DNA of 5,550 nt from CAZGVV01 sp964529155 (GCA_964529155.1 CAZGVV010000088.1:1-5550), one strand, 5' to 3'; shown: positions 1 through 5,550, counted from the first letter of the stretch. Made by a program: numbers and translations. Notes: a model not told the origin generated them from the sequence alone.

Positions 1-6
1 TCTCGT

Positions 7-20
7 GTGGTTGCAACCAC
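7..20. repeat. Perfect 14-bp palindrome
   Basis: GTGGTTGCAACCAC equals its own reverse complement with no central spacer. A gapless palindrome of this kind suits a dimeric DNA-binding protein better than an RNA hairpin, which would need a loop. It lies 1 base from the hairpin at 21-41. No gene that it would control is visible inside the window, so an operator role is only a possibility. Confidence 0.5.
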
Positions 21-41
21 CGCCCTCTACACGTGAGGGCG
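21..41. other. 7-bp stem-loop, possible terminator without T-tract
   Basis: CGCCCTC (21-27) pairs perfectly with GAGGGCG (35-41) around a 7-base loop. It lies beyond the 3' end of the leftward lipoprotein gene and may also lie at the end of an unseen rightward gene left of the window, so it could help end transcription from either side. No run of T follows on either strand, so it is not a canonical intrinsic terminator. Confidence 0.4.
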
Positions 42-43
42 AA

Positions 44-90
44 CACTAACGACTAGCGACTAAAACGAAGGACTAAAACGAAGGACTAAA
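44..90. repeat. Short tandem array built on GACTA
   Basis: The 13-base unit GACTAAAACGAAG occurs twice in perfect tandem (58-70 and 71-83), followed by a partial third copy, GACTAAA (84-90). Two 7-base units, CACTAAC (44-50) and GACTAGC (51-57), precede it. The ACTA core therefore recurs at spacings of 7, 7, 13 and 13 bases. The array is non-coding and sits just past the stop of the lipoprotein gene. It looks like slippage-generated repeat DNA, and no function is evident. Confidence 0.7.
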
Positions 91-104
91 CCAATGACCA
101 ACAC

Positions 105-689
105 CTAATCATACCGAATATAGTTGCTGAAATACCGGTAAAAGTTTTTCTCCAACTCTCCGTTCATCACTTCCATCAACTCGCGGTTCATACGCGTGAA
201 CAATGCTTTGCGCGTGCTCAAACTGGCATGATCCGCCAAGGTATCGGAACGCGTGGCCACCACATTAATACTGGCGTCCGACATGGCGCTGGACTCGCTA
301 TATATGCGCATTTCCACTTCCACCCGGCCATCATACCGGCGGCCACCCTCGTGGAAATAACTCCCCGGGTCACTGGACGGCACTTCGCTTTCCACGACAC
401 TTGCGTCTTTAATGGTCACACTCAGAACCCGCTTTGCCCCCACCGCCCGGACGCGATCCGTTACCCATTGCCGGATACCGGCGGCAGGTGTAGGCGTAAA
501 TACACCCTCCACATGCGGCACTTGAGACGAGGTTTTATAGGACTCCACAATATTAACATTCGCCACATCCATACTGAATGGCGCGGATTTAATATAAGAA
601 AGCGGTGGAGCGGCAGGCGGCGGCGCCTCGCTGGAGCACGCACCAAGCAGCAGAGCTACCGCCACGAAAGCCAACTGTGAATAGCGCAT
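105..689 (-). CDS. Outer-membrane-type lipoprotein of unknown function
   Basis: This is a 194-residue protein with a lipoprotein signal peptide: a short basic start (MRYS), a hydrophobic core (residues 6-15) and the lipobox LLGAC with Cys18 as the predicted lipidated residue. Ser at +2 is the usual signal for outer-membrane sorting by Lol. A proline-rich linker (PPPAAPP, 23-29) leads to a folded domain containing RQWVTDRVRAVG (73-84), a strand VTIKDASVVE (91-100), another strand around 119-130 and a charged C-terminal helix (about 156-190). The arrangement resembles, from memory, a conserved alphaproteobacterial lipoprotein family without known function; I cannot name it. A ribosome site AAGAGGA lies 4 bases before the ATG on the minus strand (bases 694-700), which supports this start. 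The gene is divergent from rpoN and shares a 128-bp spacer with it. The stop is TAG at 105-107. Confidence 0.85.
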   Translation of the reverse strand: MRYSQLAFVAVALLLGACSSEAPPPAAPPLSYIKSAPFSMDVANVNIVESYKTSSQVPHVEGVFTPTPAAGIRQWVTDRVRAVGAKRVLSVTIKDASVVESEVPSSDPGSYFHEGGRRYDGRVEVEMRIYSESSAMSDASINVVATRSDTLADHASLSTRKALFTRMNRELMEVMNGELEKNFYRYFSNYIRYD

Positions 690-709
690 AAAATCCTCTT
701 AGGTAAATA

Positions 710-718
710 TGTGGATAA
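710..718 (-). promoter_or_regulatory. Perfect DnaA-box 9-mer in divergent spacer
   Basis: The minus strand reads TTATCCACA, an exact match to the high-affinity DnaA box. It lies 21 bases upstream of the lipoprotein start and about 100 bases upstream of rpoN. A single exact 9-mer is expected by chance in roughly 4% of windows this size (both strands), so it is suggestive at best. If real, DnaA could influence one or both divergent genes. I saw no cluster of further boxes that would suggest a replication origin. Confidence 0.35.
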
Positions 719-802
719 GCCTTTCATACGCCAGAACGCCCCAAGAATAAAGCATAAAACTCTCAGCGCGGTACAGGACTTAACCTGTTATTAATTTTCA
801 AA

Positions 803-817
803 TGGTACGCTTCTTGC
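803..817 (+). promoter_or_regulatory. Sigma-54 -24/-12 element at rpoN start
   Basis: TGGTACGCTTCTTGC matches the sigma-54 consensus TGGCACG-N4-TTGC at every fixed position except one (T for C). The invariant GG (804-805) and GC (816-817) are exactly 10 bases apart. The element ends directly before the rpoN ATG at 818. Transcription from it would start near base 829, inside the gene, so it is unlikely to drive full-length rpoN. Binding of sigma-54 holoenzyme here would instead block the start region, fitting negative autoregulation of the kind reported for rpoN in some other proteobacteria. This role is inferred. Confidence 0.5.
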
Positions 818-2314
818 ATGGCTACTACATCCGCACACGGCCCACGCCTTGAGTTGCGCCAGTCGCAAAGTCTGGTGATGACCCAGTCCTTGCAGCAATC
901 TATTAAACTGCTGCAAATGAACGCACTGGAACTGCGCACTTATGTAGAAGCTCAGCTGGAACAAAACCCCCTCCTGTCCGATGAAGCCGAGGAAATTGAA
1001 TCTACTGCACAGGACACAGAAACACCCGAAGATCAGACTGATCCCATTGATACCGACACAGACGCCGAATTCCTCCCCCAGGATTGGCGCGAAAATGAAG
1101 CCGGCGAACTTAGCGCCCCGCGGGATGGCAGTGAGCTGCGCATGCAAATCACCGCCCGCGACTCCAACGGCGACGAGGCTGAATTTGAAGACAGCAAAGC
1201 CCGGGATATTTCCCTGCAAGAGCATCTGGCCGAACAACTCGAAGCCGATGTGCCCGACCCGTTACTTCGCGCCATCGGCATGTATTTGATCGACCTCATT
1301 GATGACGCAGGTTATCTTAAAGAAGAGCTAAGTATCATCGCTGAACAACTCGGTACGGACGAAGCGCATATACAATACGCGCTGGATAGCATCCAACGCT
1401 TTGATCCCTGTGGCGTTGGCGCACGCAACCTGGCGGAATGTTTAAGCTTGCAGCTGCGGGAAAAAGACCGTTTTGATCCCGCCATGCAAACGCTGGTTGC
1501 CAACTTACCATTGCTGGCCGAGGGAAATATTCCAGCGCTGGAGAGACTATGCGGGGTGGACGCCGAAGACGTTCGCCAGATGATCGCCGAGCTCCGCGCC
1601 CTTAATCCTAAACCCGGCCTGGCGTTCGCCCGTGAAGTGGTAGAAACCGTGGTCCCGGATGTTACTGTACGCCGGGATTTTTCGCAGCAGAGCAAAAAAA
1701 GCTGGCACATTGAACTCAATGCCTCAGCCCTGCCCCGCGTGTTGGTCAACCGACGTTATTTTGCCAAAATCTCTGCGCATGCCGAAGGGGCGGATAAAAA
1801 ATATTTAAATGAAAATTTGCAACAGGCCAGCTGGCTGGTGCGCGCTCTGGACCAACGGGCACAGACAATTTTGAAAGTCTCCACCGAGATCGTGGTGCAG
1901 CAGGAAGGCTTCTTCCGCATGGGCATTCACCATTTAAAACCCTTGACCCTGCGCGATATTGCGCGGGAAACCGGTTTTCATGAAAGCACCATCAGCCGCG
2001 TGACTACAGGTAAATATATGATCACTCCGCGCGGCACGTTTGAGCTGAAATATTTCTTCACCTCGGGCCTGAGCCATGGCGCTGGTGGGGATGACGTTTC
2101 AAGCCAAACAGCCAAACACCTGATCAAAGAACTCATTGCTCAGGAAGGCGCAAAAGTGCTCTCTGACGACGACATCGCCGAAACGCTGCGCCGCCGCAAT
2201 ATCAACGTTGCCCGCCGCACCGTTGCTAAATACCGTGAAGCCATCGGCATCGCCTCCTCCATGGAGCGCCGCCGCCAGCGCAATCTTTCCAACTCCCACG
2301 CAAAAGCCAGCTAA
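818..2314 (+). CDS. rpoN: RNA polymerase sigma-54 factor RpoN
   Basis: RpoN directs RNA polymerase to -24/-12 promoters and needs an ATP-driven enhancer-binding activator to open DNA. All regions are present in the 498 residues. Region I (about 10-53) contains QSQSLVMTQSLQQSIKLLQM and the QNPLL end. Region II is a very acidic linker: 14 of residues 55-84 are Asp or Glu and none is basic. The core-binding region covers about 130-330. The helix-turn-helix lies around 377-401 (TLRDIARETGFHESTISRVT), and the diagnostic RpoN box ARRTVAKYRE is at 465-474. Length is normal for the family. The ATG at 818 is chosen because the next Met (residue 21) would remove conserved Region I; no clear Shine-Dalgarno is seen. 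A sigma-54-type element abuts the start. lptB, the usual upstream neighbour, is absent; the next gene, cpaF, begins immediately after the stop. Confidence 0.97.
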   Translation: MATTSAHGPRLELRQSQSLVMTQSLQQSIKLLQMNALELRTYVEAQLEQNPLLSDEAEEIESTAQDTETPEDQTDPIDTDTDAEFLPQDWRENEAGELSAPRDGSELRMQITARDSNGDEAEFEDSKARDISLQEHLAEQLEADVPDPLLRAIGMYLIDLIDDAGYLKEELSIIAEQLGTDEAHIQYALDSIQRFDPCGVGARNLAECLSLQLREKDRFDPAMQTLVANLPLLAEGNIPALERLCGVDAEDVRQMIAELRALNPKPGLAFAREVVETVVPDVTVRRDFSQQSKKSWHIELNASALPRVLVNRRYFAKISAHAEGADKKYLNENLQQASWLVRALDQRAQTILKVSTEIVVQQEGFFRMGIHHLKPLTLRDIARETGFHESTISRVTTGKYMITPRGTFELKYFFTSGLSHGAGGDDVSSQTAKHLIKELIAQEGAKVLSDDDIAETLRRRNINVARRTVAKYREAIGIASSMERRRQRNLSNSHAKAS

Positions 2315-3442
2315 ATGTCAGCTCCTGTCACCGTAACCGCCCCTTCATTTGCGCCGATGTATACCTTGCCGGAACTGGCCCCTATTCAGCTATTGCTGGA
2401 TGACCCCTGCGTGAATGATATTCTTATCAACACCTCGCGCGAAGTATTTGTCGAACGCGAAGGACGGCTGGAACGCACGGCCTGCGTATTCTCTAATGAA
2501 GAAGCCTTGCGTGACGCGGCGGAAGCCATTTGCCGCGCCGTAGGCCGCACGCTGGACCCCGCCCGCCCACTGGTGGATGCACGCCTGGCGGATGGCAGCC
2601 GCGTAAATATCATCGCCCCGCCCTTATCGGTGGATGGCACTACTATTTCCATTCGTAAATTCGCCCGTAGCCATATCACTCTTGATGACATGGTCGCGCG
2701 CGGCAGCATGTCCAAGCCGTTGGGTGAGTTTCTGAAAATTTGCGGACGCTGCCGTTTAAATATCGTTATCTCCGGCGGCACAGGGTCTGGCAAAACCACA
2801 TTACTCAACGCCATCTCACAATTTATTGATGAGGGCGAACGCGTTGTTACCGTGGAAGACGCCGCCGAGCTTCACCTGCAAAAACGCCATGTCGTACGCC
2901 TGGAAACACGCCCTTTAATCGTCGGCGAAGATGAATATTCCGCTGTTACCACCCGCGATTTAGTCCGTAACGCCCTGCGCATGCGGCCAGACCGTATTAT
3001 TGTTGGCGAAGTGCGTGGACCGGAAGCGTTTGACATGATGCAGGCTATGAATTCCGGGCATGAAGGCTCGCTTACCACCGTTCACGCCAACCACCCGCGC
3101 GATGCACTTTTTCGGCTGGAAAACATGATCAGCATGTCCGGTTTCGGTTTGCCACTTCGGGTGATTCGCGGGCAGATTTCGTCTGCACTGCATTTAATCA
3201 TCCAAATCAGCCGCAGCAAAGACGGCCAGCGCCGCGTGACGCATGTGTCCGAAATTGTGGGTATGGAGGGGGATGTGTTGACCATGCAGGATTTATTTGA
3301 ATTCCACGCTAATCCGCAAGACCCCAGCGCCGGACAATGGCGTTTTTCCGGCATTATTCCCCGATGCTTCCGGCGCATCGCTTATTGGGGACAATACAAT
3401 AACTTAAGCGAAGCGCTGGGAATCCACCTGCCCGCGCTTTAA
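2315..3442 (+). CDS. cpaF: CpaF/TadA-type secretion ATPase
   Basis: This hexameric cytoplasmic ATPase belongs to the type II/IV secretion (GspE/VirB11-like) superfamily. CpaF/TadA proteins power extension, and in some systems retraction, of Tad (type IVc) pili. Visible motifs in the 375 residues are Walker A GGTGSGKTT (154-162, Lys160), the acidic box TVEDAAEL (179-186), RMRPDRIIVGEVRGPEA (222-238) with the Walker B Glu232, and the His box GHEGSLTTVHAN (248-259). The C-terminal part (DALFRLENM, VSEIVGMEG) is CpaF-like rather than VirB11-like. It is shorter than many CpaF proteins (commonly well over 400 residues), the difference being a short N-terminus. The ATG follows the rpoN TAA with no spacer and no evident ribosome site, suggesting translational coupling; Met15 (base 2357) is an alternative start. 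No other cpa/tad gene is in the window, so the machine it serves must be encoded elsewhere or is not a classical Tad pilus. Confidence 0.93.
   Translation: MSAPVTVTAPSFAPMYTLPELAPIQLLLDDPCVNDILINTSREVFVEREGRLERTACVFSNEEALRDAAEAICRAVGRTLDPARPLVDARLADGSRVNIIAPPLSVDGTTISIRKFARSHITLDDMVARGSMSKPLGEFLKICGRCRLNIVISGGTGSGKTTLLNAISQFIDEGERVVTVEDAAELHLQKRHVVRLETRPLIVGEDEYSAVTTRDLVRNALRMRPDRIIVGEVRGPEAFDMMQAMNSGHEGSLTTVHANHPRDALFRLENMISMSGFGLPLRVIRGQISSALHLIIQISRSKDGQRRVTHVSEIVGMEGDVLTMQDLFEFHANPQDPSAGQWRFSGIIPRCFRRIAYWGQYNNLSEALGIHLPAL
3411..3439 (+). terminator. Possible weak stem-loop at cpaF end
   Basis: AAGCGCTGGG (3411-3420) can pair with CCCGCGCTT (3431-3439) around a 10-base loop, leaving one bulged T. 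It overlaps the last codons of cpaF and is followed by only three or four T within TTTAAT, so it would be a weak attenuator at best. Its position just before the likely hpf promoter is consistent with separating the two units. Confidence 0.3.
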
Positions 3443-3466
3443 TCCTGCGTCAAAAAGGTGTATACT
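3438..3466 (+). promoter_or_regulatory. Likely hpf promoter (-10 TATACT)
   Basis: TATACT at 3461-3466 differs from the -10 consensus TATAAT at one base and lies in the 80-base cpaF-hpf spacer. The -35 region at the proper distance (about 3438-3443, TTTAAT) is poor, so an activator or an alternative sigma factor may be involved. Transcription would start near 3473, giving a leader of about 50 bases. I saw no correctly spaced sigma-54 element here. Confidence 0.4.
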
Positions 3467-3522
3467 TTAATTCTACCTACCCAATTTTTCTAACTGTCAC
3501 TTTAACGATAAGGCATTTTCCT

Positions 3523-4104
3523 ATGCAAATTTCAATTTCTGGTAAAGGCATGGACGTCGGTGAAAGCCTGCGCGCCCATGTTGAGCAAGGCGTAGCACAT
3601 GGCGTGACGAAATATCTGGACCGCGTAAATAACGTTCATGTTGTGGTCTCAAAAGAAGCGTACCAGGTGCGCGCAGACATACATGCCAATCTTGGCACGC
3701 ATTCCGGCATGGTGGTGCGGTCGCACGCCGTGGGGGATGATATTTACGCAACGTTTGATTCCGCGTTAGAAAAAACCGAAAAGCAATTGCGCCGCTACAA
3801 ACGCCGCATCACTAACCACCACAAAAATGATAACGTGGTCCCCATGAGCCGTAAATCACAAGGCCGCAAATATGTGCTCTCACCCGAAGTGGGTGAAGGC
3901 GAGGAAGAGGCGCAGCTGGCATCGGGCATGGTGATCGCTGAAAAAGCCACGGACATTGACACGCTAAGCGTAGGCGAGGCCGTGATGCGCATGGACTTGC
4001 AGGAGCTTCCCGCCCTCATGTTCCACAACGCTGCGCATGGCCGCTTGAACGTGGTGTATCGCCGTGCTGATGGCAATATTTCCTGGGTAGACCCGCAAGA
4101 ATAA
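3523..4104 (+). CDS. hpf: Long-form ribosome hibernation factor Hpf
   Basis: Long Hpf binds the 30S decoding centre of idle ribosomes and joins two 70S particles into inactive 100S dimers during starvation. The N-terminal S30AE/RaiA domain (about 1-97) begins MQISISGKGMDVGE and ends in the basic stretch KQLRRYKRRI, which contacts rRNA. A charged linker (about 98-140) connects to the C-terminal dimerisation domain (about 141-190, containing LSVGEAVMRMDLQ and GRLNVVYRR). The 193 residues match the long form of alphaproteobacteria and Gram-positives rather than the roughly 95-residue enterobacterial Hpf. AAGG at 3510-3513, 9 bases before the ATG, is a usable ribosome site. It lies two genes after rpoN, in keeping with the widespread rpoN-hpf linkage, but cpaF intervenes and ptsN, the usual next gene, is not here. 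Its own promoter-like -10 suggests expression independent of rpoN-cpaF. Confidence 0.95.
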   Translation: MQISISGKGMDVGESLRAHVEQGVAHGVTKYLDRVNNVHVVVSKEAYQVRADIHANLGTHSGMVVRSHAVGDDIYATFDSALEKTEKQLRRYKRRITNHHKNDNVVPMSRKSQGRKYVLSPEVGEGEEEAQLASGMVIAEKATDIDTLSVGEAVMRMDLQELPALMFHNAAHGRLNVVYRRADGNISWVDPQE

Positions 4105-4125
4105 GCACGGGCGCTTTACCTGATC

Positions 4126-4797
4126 ATGGCTCGTTCCGCCGTTCTCATCACCGGAGCCGCGCGCCGTCTTGGGCGGGCAACGGCGTTGTATCTGGCGGAA
4201 CGAGGTTTTGATATTGCGCTGCATTACCACACCTCGGAAACAGACGCGCACACCACGGCGGAGGATATTCGCAAGCATGGTGTGACATGCACATTATTTC
4301 AGGCTGATTTAGCGCAAAGTGCAGCACTTCCGGGCTTGGTTGAGGCGGTGTTTCAGGCATTTCCGCACTGTGCACATCTGGTCAATAATGCGTCGGTGTT
4401 TGAGCGTGCGCCGTTCCTGGAAAGCAACGCCGCACTGTACGCTCACACCTTTGCCGTGAATGTGGCAGCGCCGATTTATTTGACGCAAGCCTTTGCCGCG
4501 CGGGGATTGATAGAGACTTGCGTGGTTAACATGCTGGACGCCAAAGACACCGCCACGCGCCACAGCTATTTTTATTATTTACTTTCGAAAAAAACCCTGC
4601 GTGATTTCACCCTCATGGCCGCCGCTGAACTGGCCGGAAAAACCCGTGTAAACGGCGCCTCCATCAGCCGCGCCCTGCCCAACGCCGACGGCCACCACGC
4701 CCACCTACCAACGGATACCACGCCAGAAGCGGTGGCGGAGGCGGTTTATCGGTTGATTACCACGCCGGGGGTGAGTGGCGAGGTGGTGGGGGGTTGA
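4126..4797 (+). CDS. Short-chain dehydrogenase, pteridine-reductase-like
   Basis: This is an NAD(P)H-dependent SDR oxidoreductase with a Rossmann fold. The cofactor motif is TGAARRLG (9-16). Having Arg where classical SDRs have Gly, together with HYH (33-35), is characteristic of pteridine reductases (PTR1) and FolM, and points to NADPH and a pterin substrate. Other SDR marks are NNAS (87-90), Asp138 in VVNMLDA (PTR1 has a catalytic Asp here) and the active-site Tyr151-x3-Lys155. Two things are odd. The usual PG after VN is replaced (VNGASISRALP, 175-185). The protein also stops at GEVVGG, where relatives continue with a VDGG-like strand and a short tail, so it is a few residues short at 223. 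A six-G run (4788-4793) precedes the stop, and a frameshift there is possible though no reading restores a convincing tail. It starts 21 bases after hpf, so co-transcription is likely. The exact substrate is unproven. Confidence 0.85.
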   Translation: MARSAVLITGAARRLGRATALYLAERGFDIALHYHTSETDAHTTAEDIRKHGVTCTLFQADLAQSAALPGLVEAVFQAFPHCAHLVNNASVFERAPFLESNAALYAHTFAVNVAAPIYLTQAFAARGLIETCVVNMLDAKDTATRHSYFYYLLSKKTLRDFTLMAAAELAGKTRVNGASISRALPNADGHHAHLPTDTTPEAVAEAVYRLITTPGVSGEVVGG

Positions 4798-5550
4798 TTA
4801 TATAGAATTTAGGATTGCTATTGCCTGCTCGGCAGTCGGAGTAGCTTTAGGTGCTACTTGCGTACCGGCTGGAATGCCTTGCGGCTTAATCTCGTCAACA
4901 GCACTTTTGGAAGTAAAATCAATTACTTTTTTAGGAACAGCGCCTACGGGAGTAACGGTTTTATCAGCAATATCTTTTTCGGTCACATGACGCCCTTCAA
5001 TTTGCGCGTCTTTATGGAAATGTTTTTTATCATCCACTGTGCCGACAAGCGTAAATTTGCTTGGATTACCGTTAGCATTTTGGGTTTCTATATTAATATA
5101 GCTTACTTTTTCATGTGTAAATGCCGACGTCACTTTGACGCCATTCTTTTCCATTTCCACTGCCTGCTCCGGCTGCAACACAATACCGACCTGCTCTAAG
5201 GCCGCTTTTGTTTTTAAACCTGGCGTTGGAGTAGCACCCGCGCCAGTACCAGCGCTTTTATTGTCACCACCCAAATAATTCCCGGCCATCATGCCGACCA
5301 TACCCATAACCAGCCCTAGAATGCCGGCTAAAAGCAAATCCCCGCCACTAAGCAACGCCGCCAGCGCCACGCCCACTACACCCCCGATAACACCAAATTT
5401 GCTGGGATTAGAAACTTGCTCTCCGATTTGTTCTAACCATGTTTTGTCGGCTGGCGGTGTTGTATTTGTTGCACCTGTAGTTGCATTCGGTACTCGCTTA
5501 TCTGCTGCTGGCTTATCTGCTGCTGGCTTATCTGCTGCTGGCTTATCTGC
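4798..5550 (-). CDS. Glycine-rich membrane protein with ADKPA repeats, partial
   Basis: I do not recognise this gene. Its reading frame is open through the right edge, so the true start lies outside; the in-frame GTG at 5374-5376 would split a continuous hydrophobic stretch and is not a credible start. From the edge the 250 visible residues show: ADKPA repeats (1-18); a Thr/Pro-rich linker; an amphipathic segment TWLEQIGEQVSNPSKF (37-52); two glycine-rich hydrophobic segments (53-67 and 72-90) with small residues spaced as in glycine-zipper helices; a Gly/Ala/Thr/Pro linker (about 96-111); and a Cys-free, Lys/Asp-rich domain with beta-like stretches (about 112-250). Together these suggest a membrane-anchored protein with a soluble C-terminal domain, side of the membrane unknown. 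It is richer in A+T than its neighbours (35-37% G+C in two sampled 60-base rows versus 57-68% in two rows of the SDR gene). Its TAA directly abuts the SDR stop. Confidence 0.75.
   Translation of the reverse strand, partial: ADKPAADKPAADKPAADKRVPNATTGATNTTPPADKTWLEQIGEQVSNPSKFGVIGGVVGVALAALLSGGDLLLAGILGLVMGMVGMMAGNYLGGDNKSAGTGAGATPTPGLKTKAALEQVGIVLQPEQAVEMEKNGVKVTSAFTHEKVSYINIETQNANGNPSKFTLVGTVDDKKHFHKDAQIEGRHVTEKDIADKTVTPVGAVPKKVIDFTSKSAVDEIKPQGIPAGTQVAPKATPTAEQAIAILNSI
5496..5550 (-). repeat. In-frame 15-bp tandem repeat (ADKPA)
   Basis: Three identical 15-base copies (plus strand GCTTATCTGCTGCTG, at 5496-5510, 5511-5525 and 5526-5540) are followed by ten bases of a fourth that runs off the window. 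Read on the minus strand they encode ADKPA. The copies are identical even at third codon positions, which indicates recent expansion by slippage. Because 15 is divisible by 3, changes in copy number alter linker length without breaking the frame. Confidence 0.95.

Noticed and set aside
1..36. C-terminal end of a rightward gene (frame 1 reads ...TTALYT then TGA at 34-36)
   Set aside because: Only 11 codons are visible, the other frames are also open over this short distance, and the residues match no family I know.
802..852. Small 16-codon open frame overlapping the rpoN start
   Set aside because: It has no ribosome site, and its ATG overlaps the sigma-54-like element; most likely chance.
1312..1749. 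Long open frame antisense to rpoN
   Set aside because: It is the mirror of a GC-rich, well-conserved gene; its protein is Ser/Arg-rich with no recognisable motif. The same applies to the frames antisense to cpaF (2386-2814) and hpf (3795-4076).
3693..3708. TGGCACG inside hpf as a second sigma-54 promoter
   Set aside because: The required GC lies 11, not 10, bases after the GG and the -12 half reads CCGGC; it is also deep in coding sequence.
5374..5376. GTG as the start of the right-hand gene
   Set aside because: The frame stays open upstream to the edge and the hydrophobic segment begins before this codon, so the start must be further right.
5496..5550. CRISPR-like array at the right edge
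   Set aside because: The units are contiguous 15-mers with no spacers and encode an in-frame peptide repeat.

Overview
The window looks like chromosomal DNA from an alphaproteobacterium. The evidence is a long-form hibernation factor (Hpf with its C-terminal dimerisation domain) just downstream of rpoN, a CpaF/TadA pilus ATPase of the Caulobacter-like type, and a lipoprotein whose motifs resemble, from memory, a conserved alphaproteobacterial family. This placement rests on protein families and gene order, not on a phylogeny, and the genus cannot be read from the sequence.

Layout. Bases 1-104 hold no gene I can support, but contain a perfect 14-bp palindrome, a 7-bp-stem hairpin and a short GACTA tandem array. 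A lipoprotein of unknown function (105-689) reads leftward. The 128-bp divergent spacer 690-817 contains a perfect DnaA-box 9-mer. A textbook -24/-12 sigma-54 element lies flush against the rpoN start codon. Four genes then read rightward: rpoN (818-2314), cpaF (2315-3442, starting on the base after the rpoN stop), hpf (3523-4104, with a plausible promoter of its own) and a pteridine-reductase-like SDR enzyme (4126-4797). The last gene reads leftward from beyond the right edge to 4798. It encodes a glycine-rich membrane protein with ADKPA pentapeptide repeats, and its stop codon abuts the SDR stop with no base between them.

How the genes fit together. rpoN followed by hpf is a classic proteobacterial neighbourhood, usually lptB-rpoN-hpf-ptsN. 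Here cpaF sits between rpoN and hpf, a different gene replaces lptB upstream, and an SDR gene occupies the usual ptsN position. The zero-base rpoN-cpaF junction suggests the sigma factor and a pilus or secretion motor ATPase are made from one message. The right-hand gene is richer in A+T than the rest and probably marks a change of genomic segment.

The points most worth a second look are the rpoN-cpaF fusion of neighbourhoods, the probable sigma-54 autoregulatory site, and the abutting convergent junction with a shortened SDR tail next to a repeat-bearing protein of unknown function. I see no clear evidence of a complete new multi-gene system.
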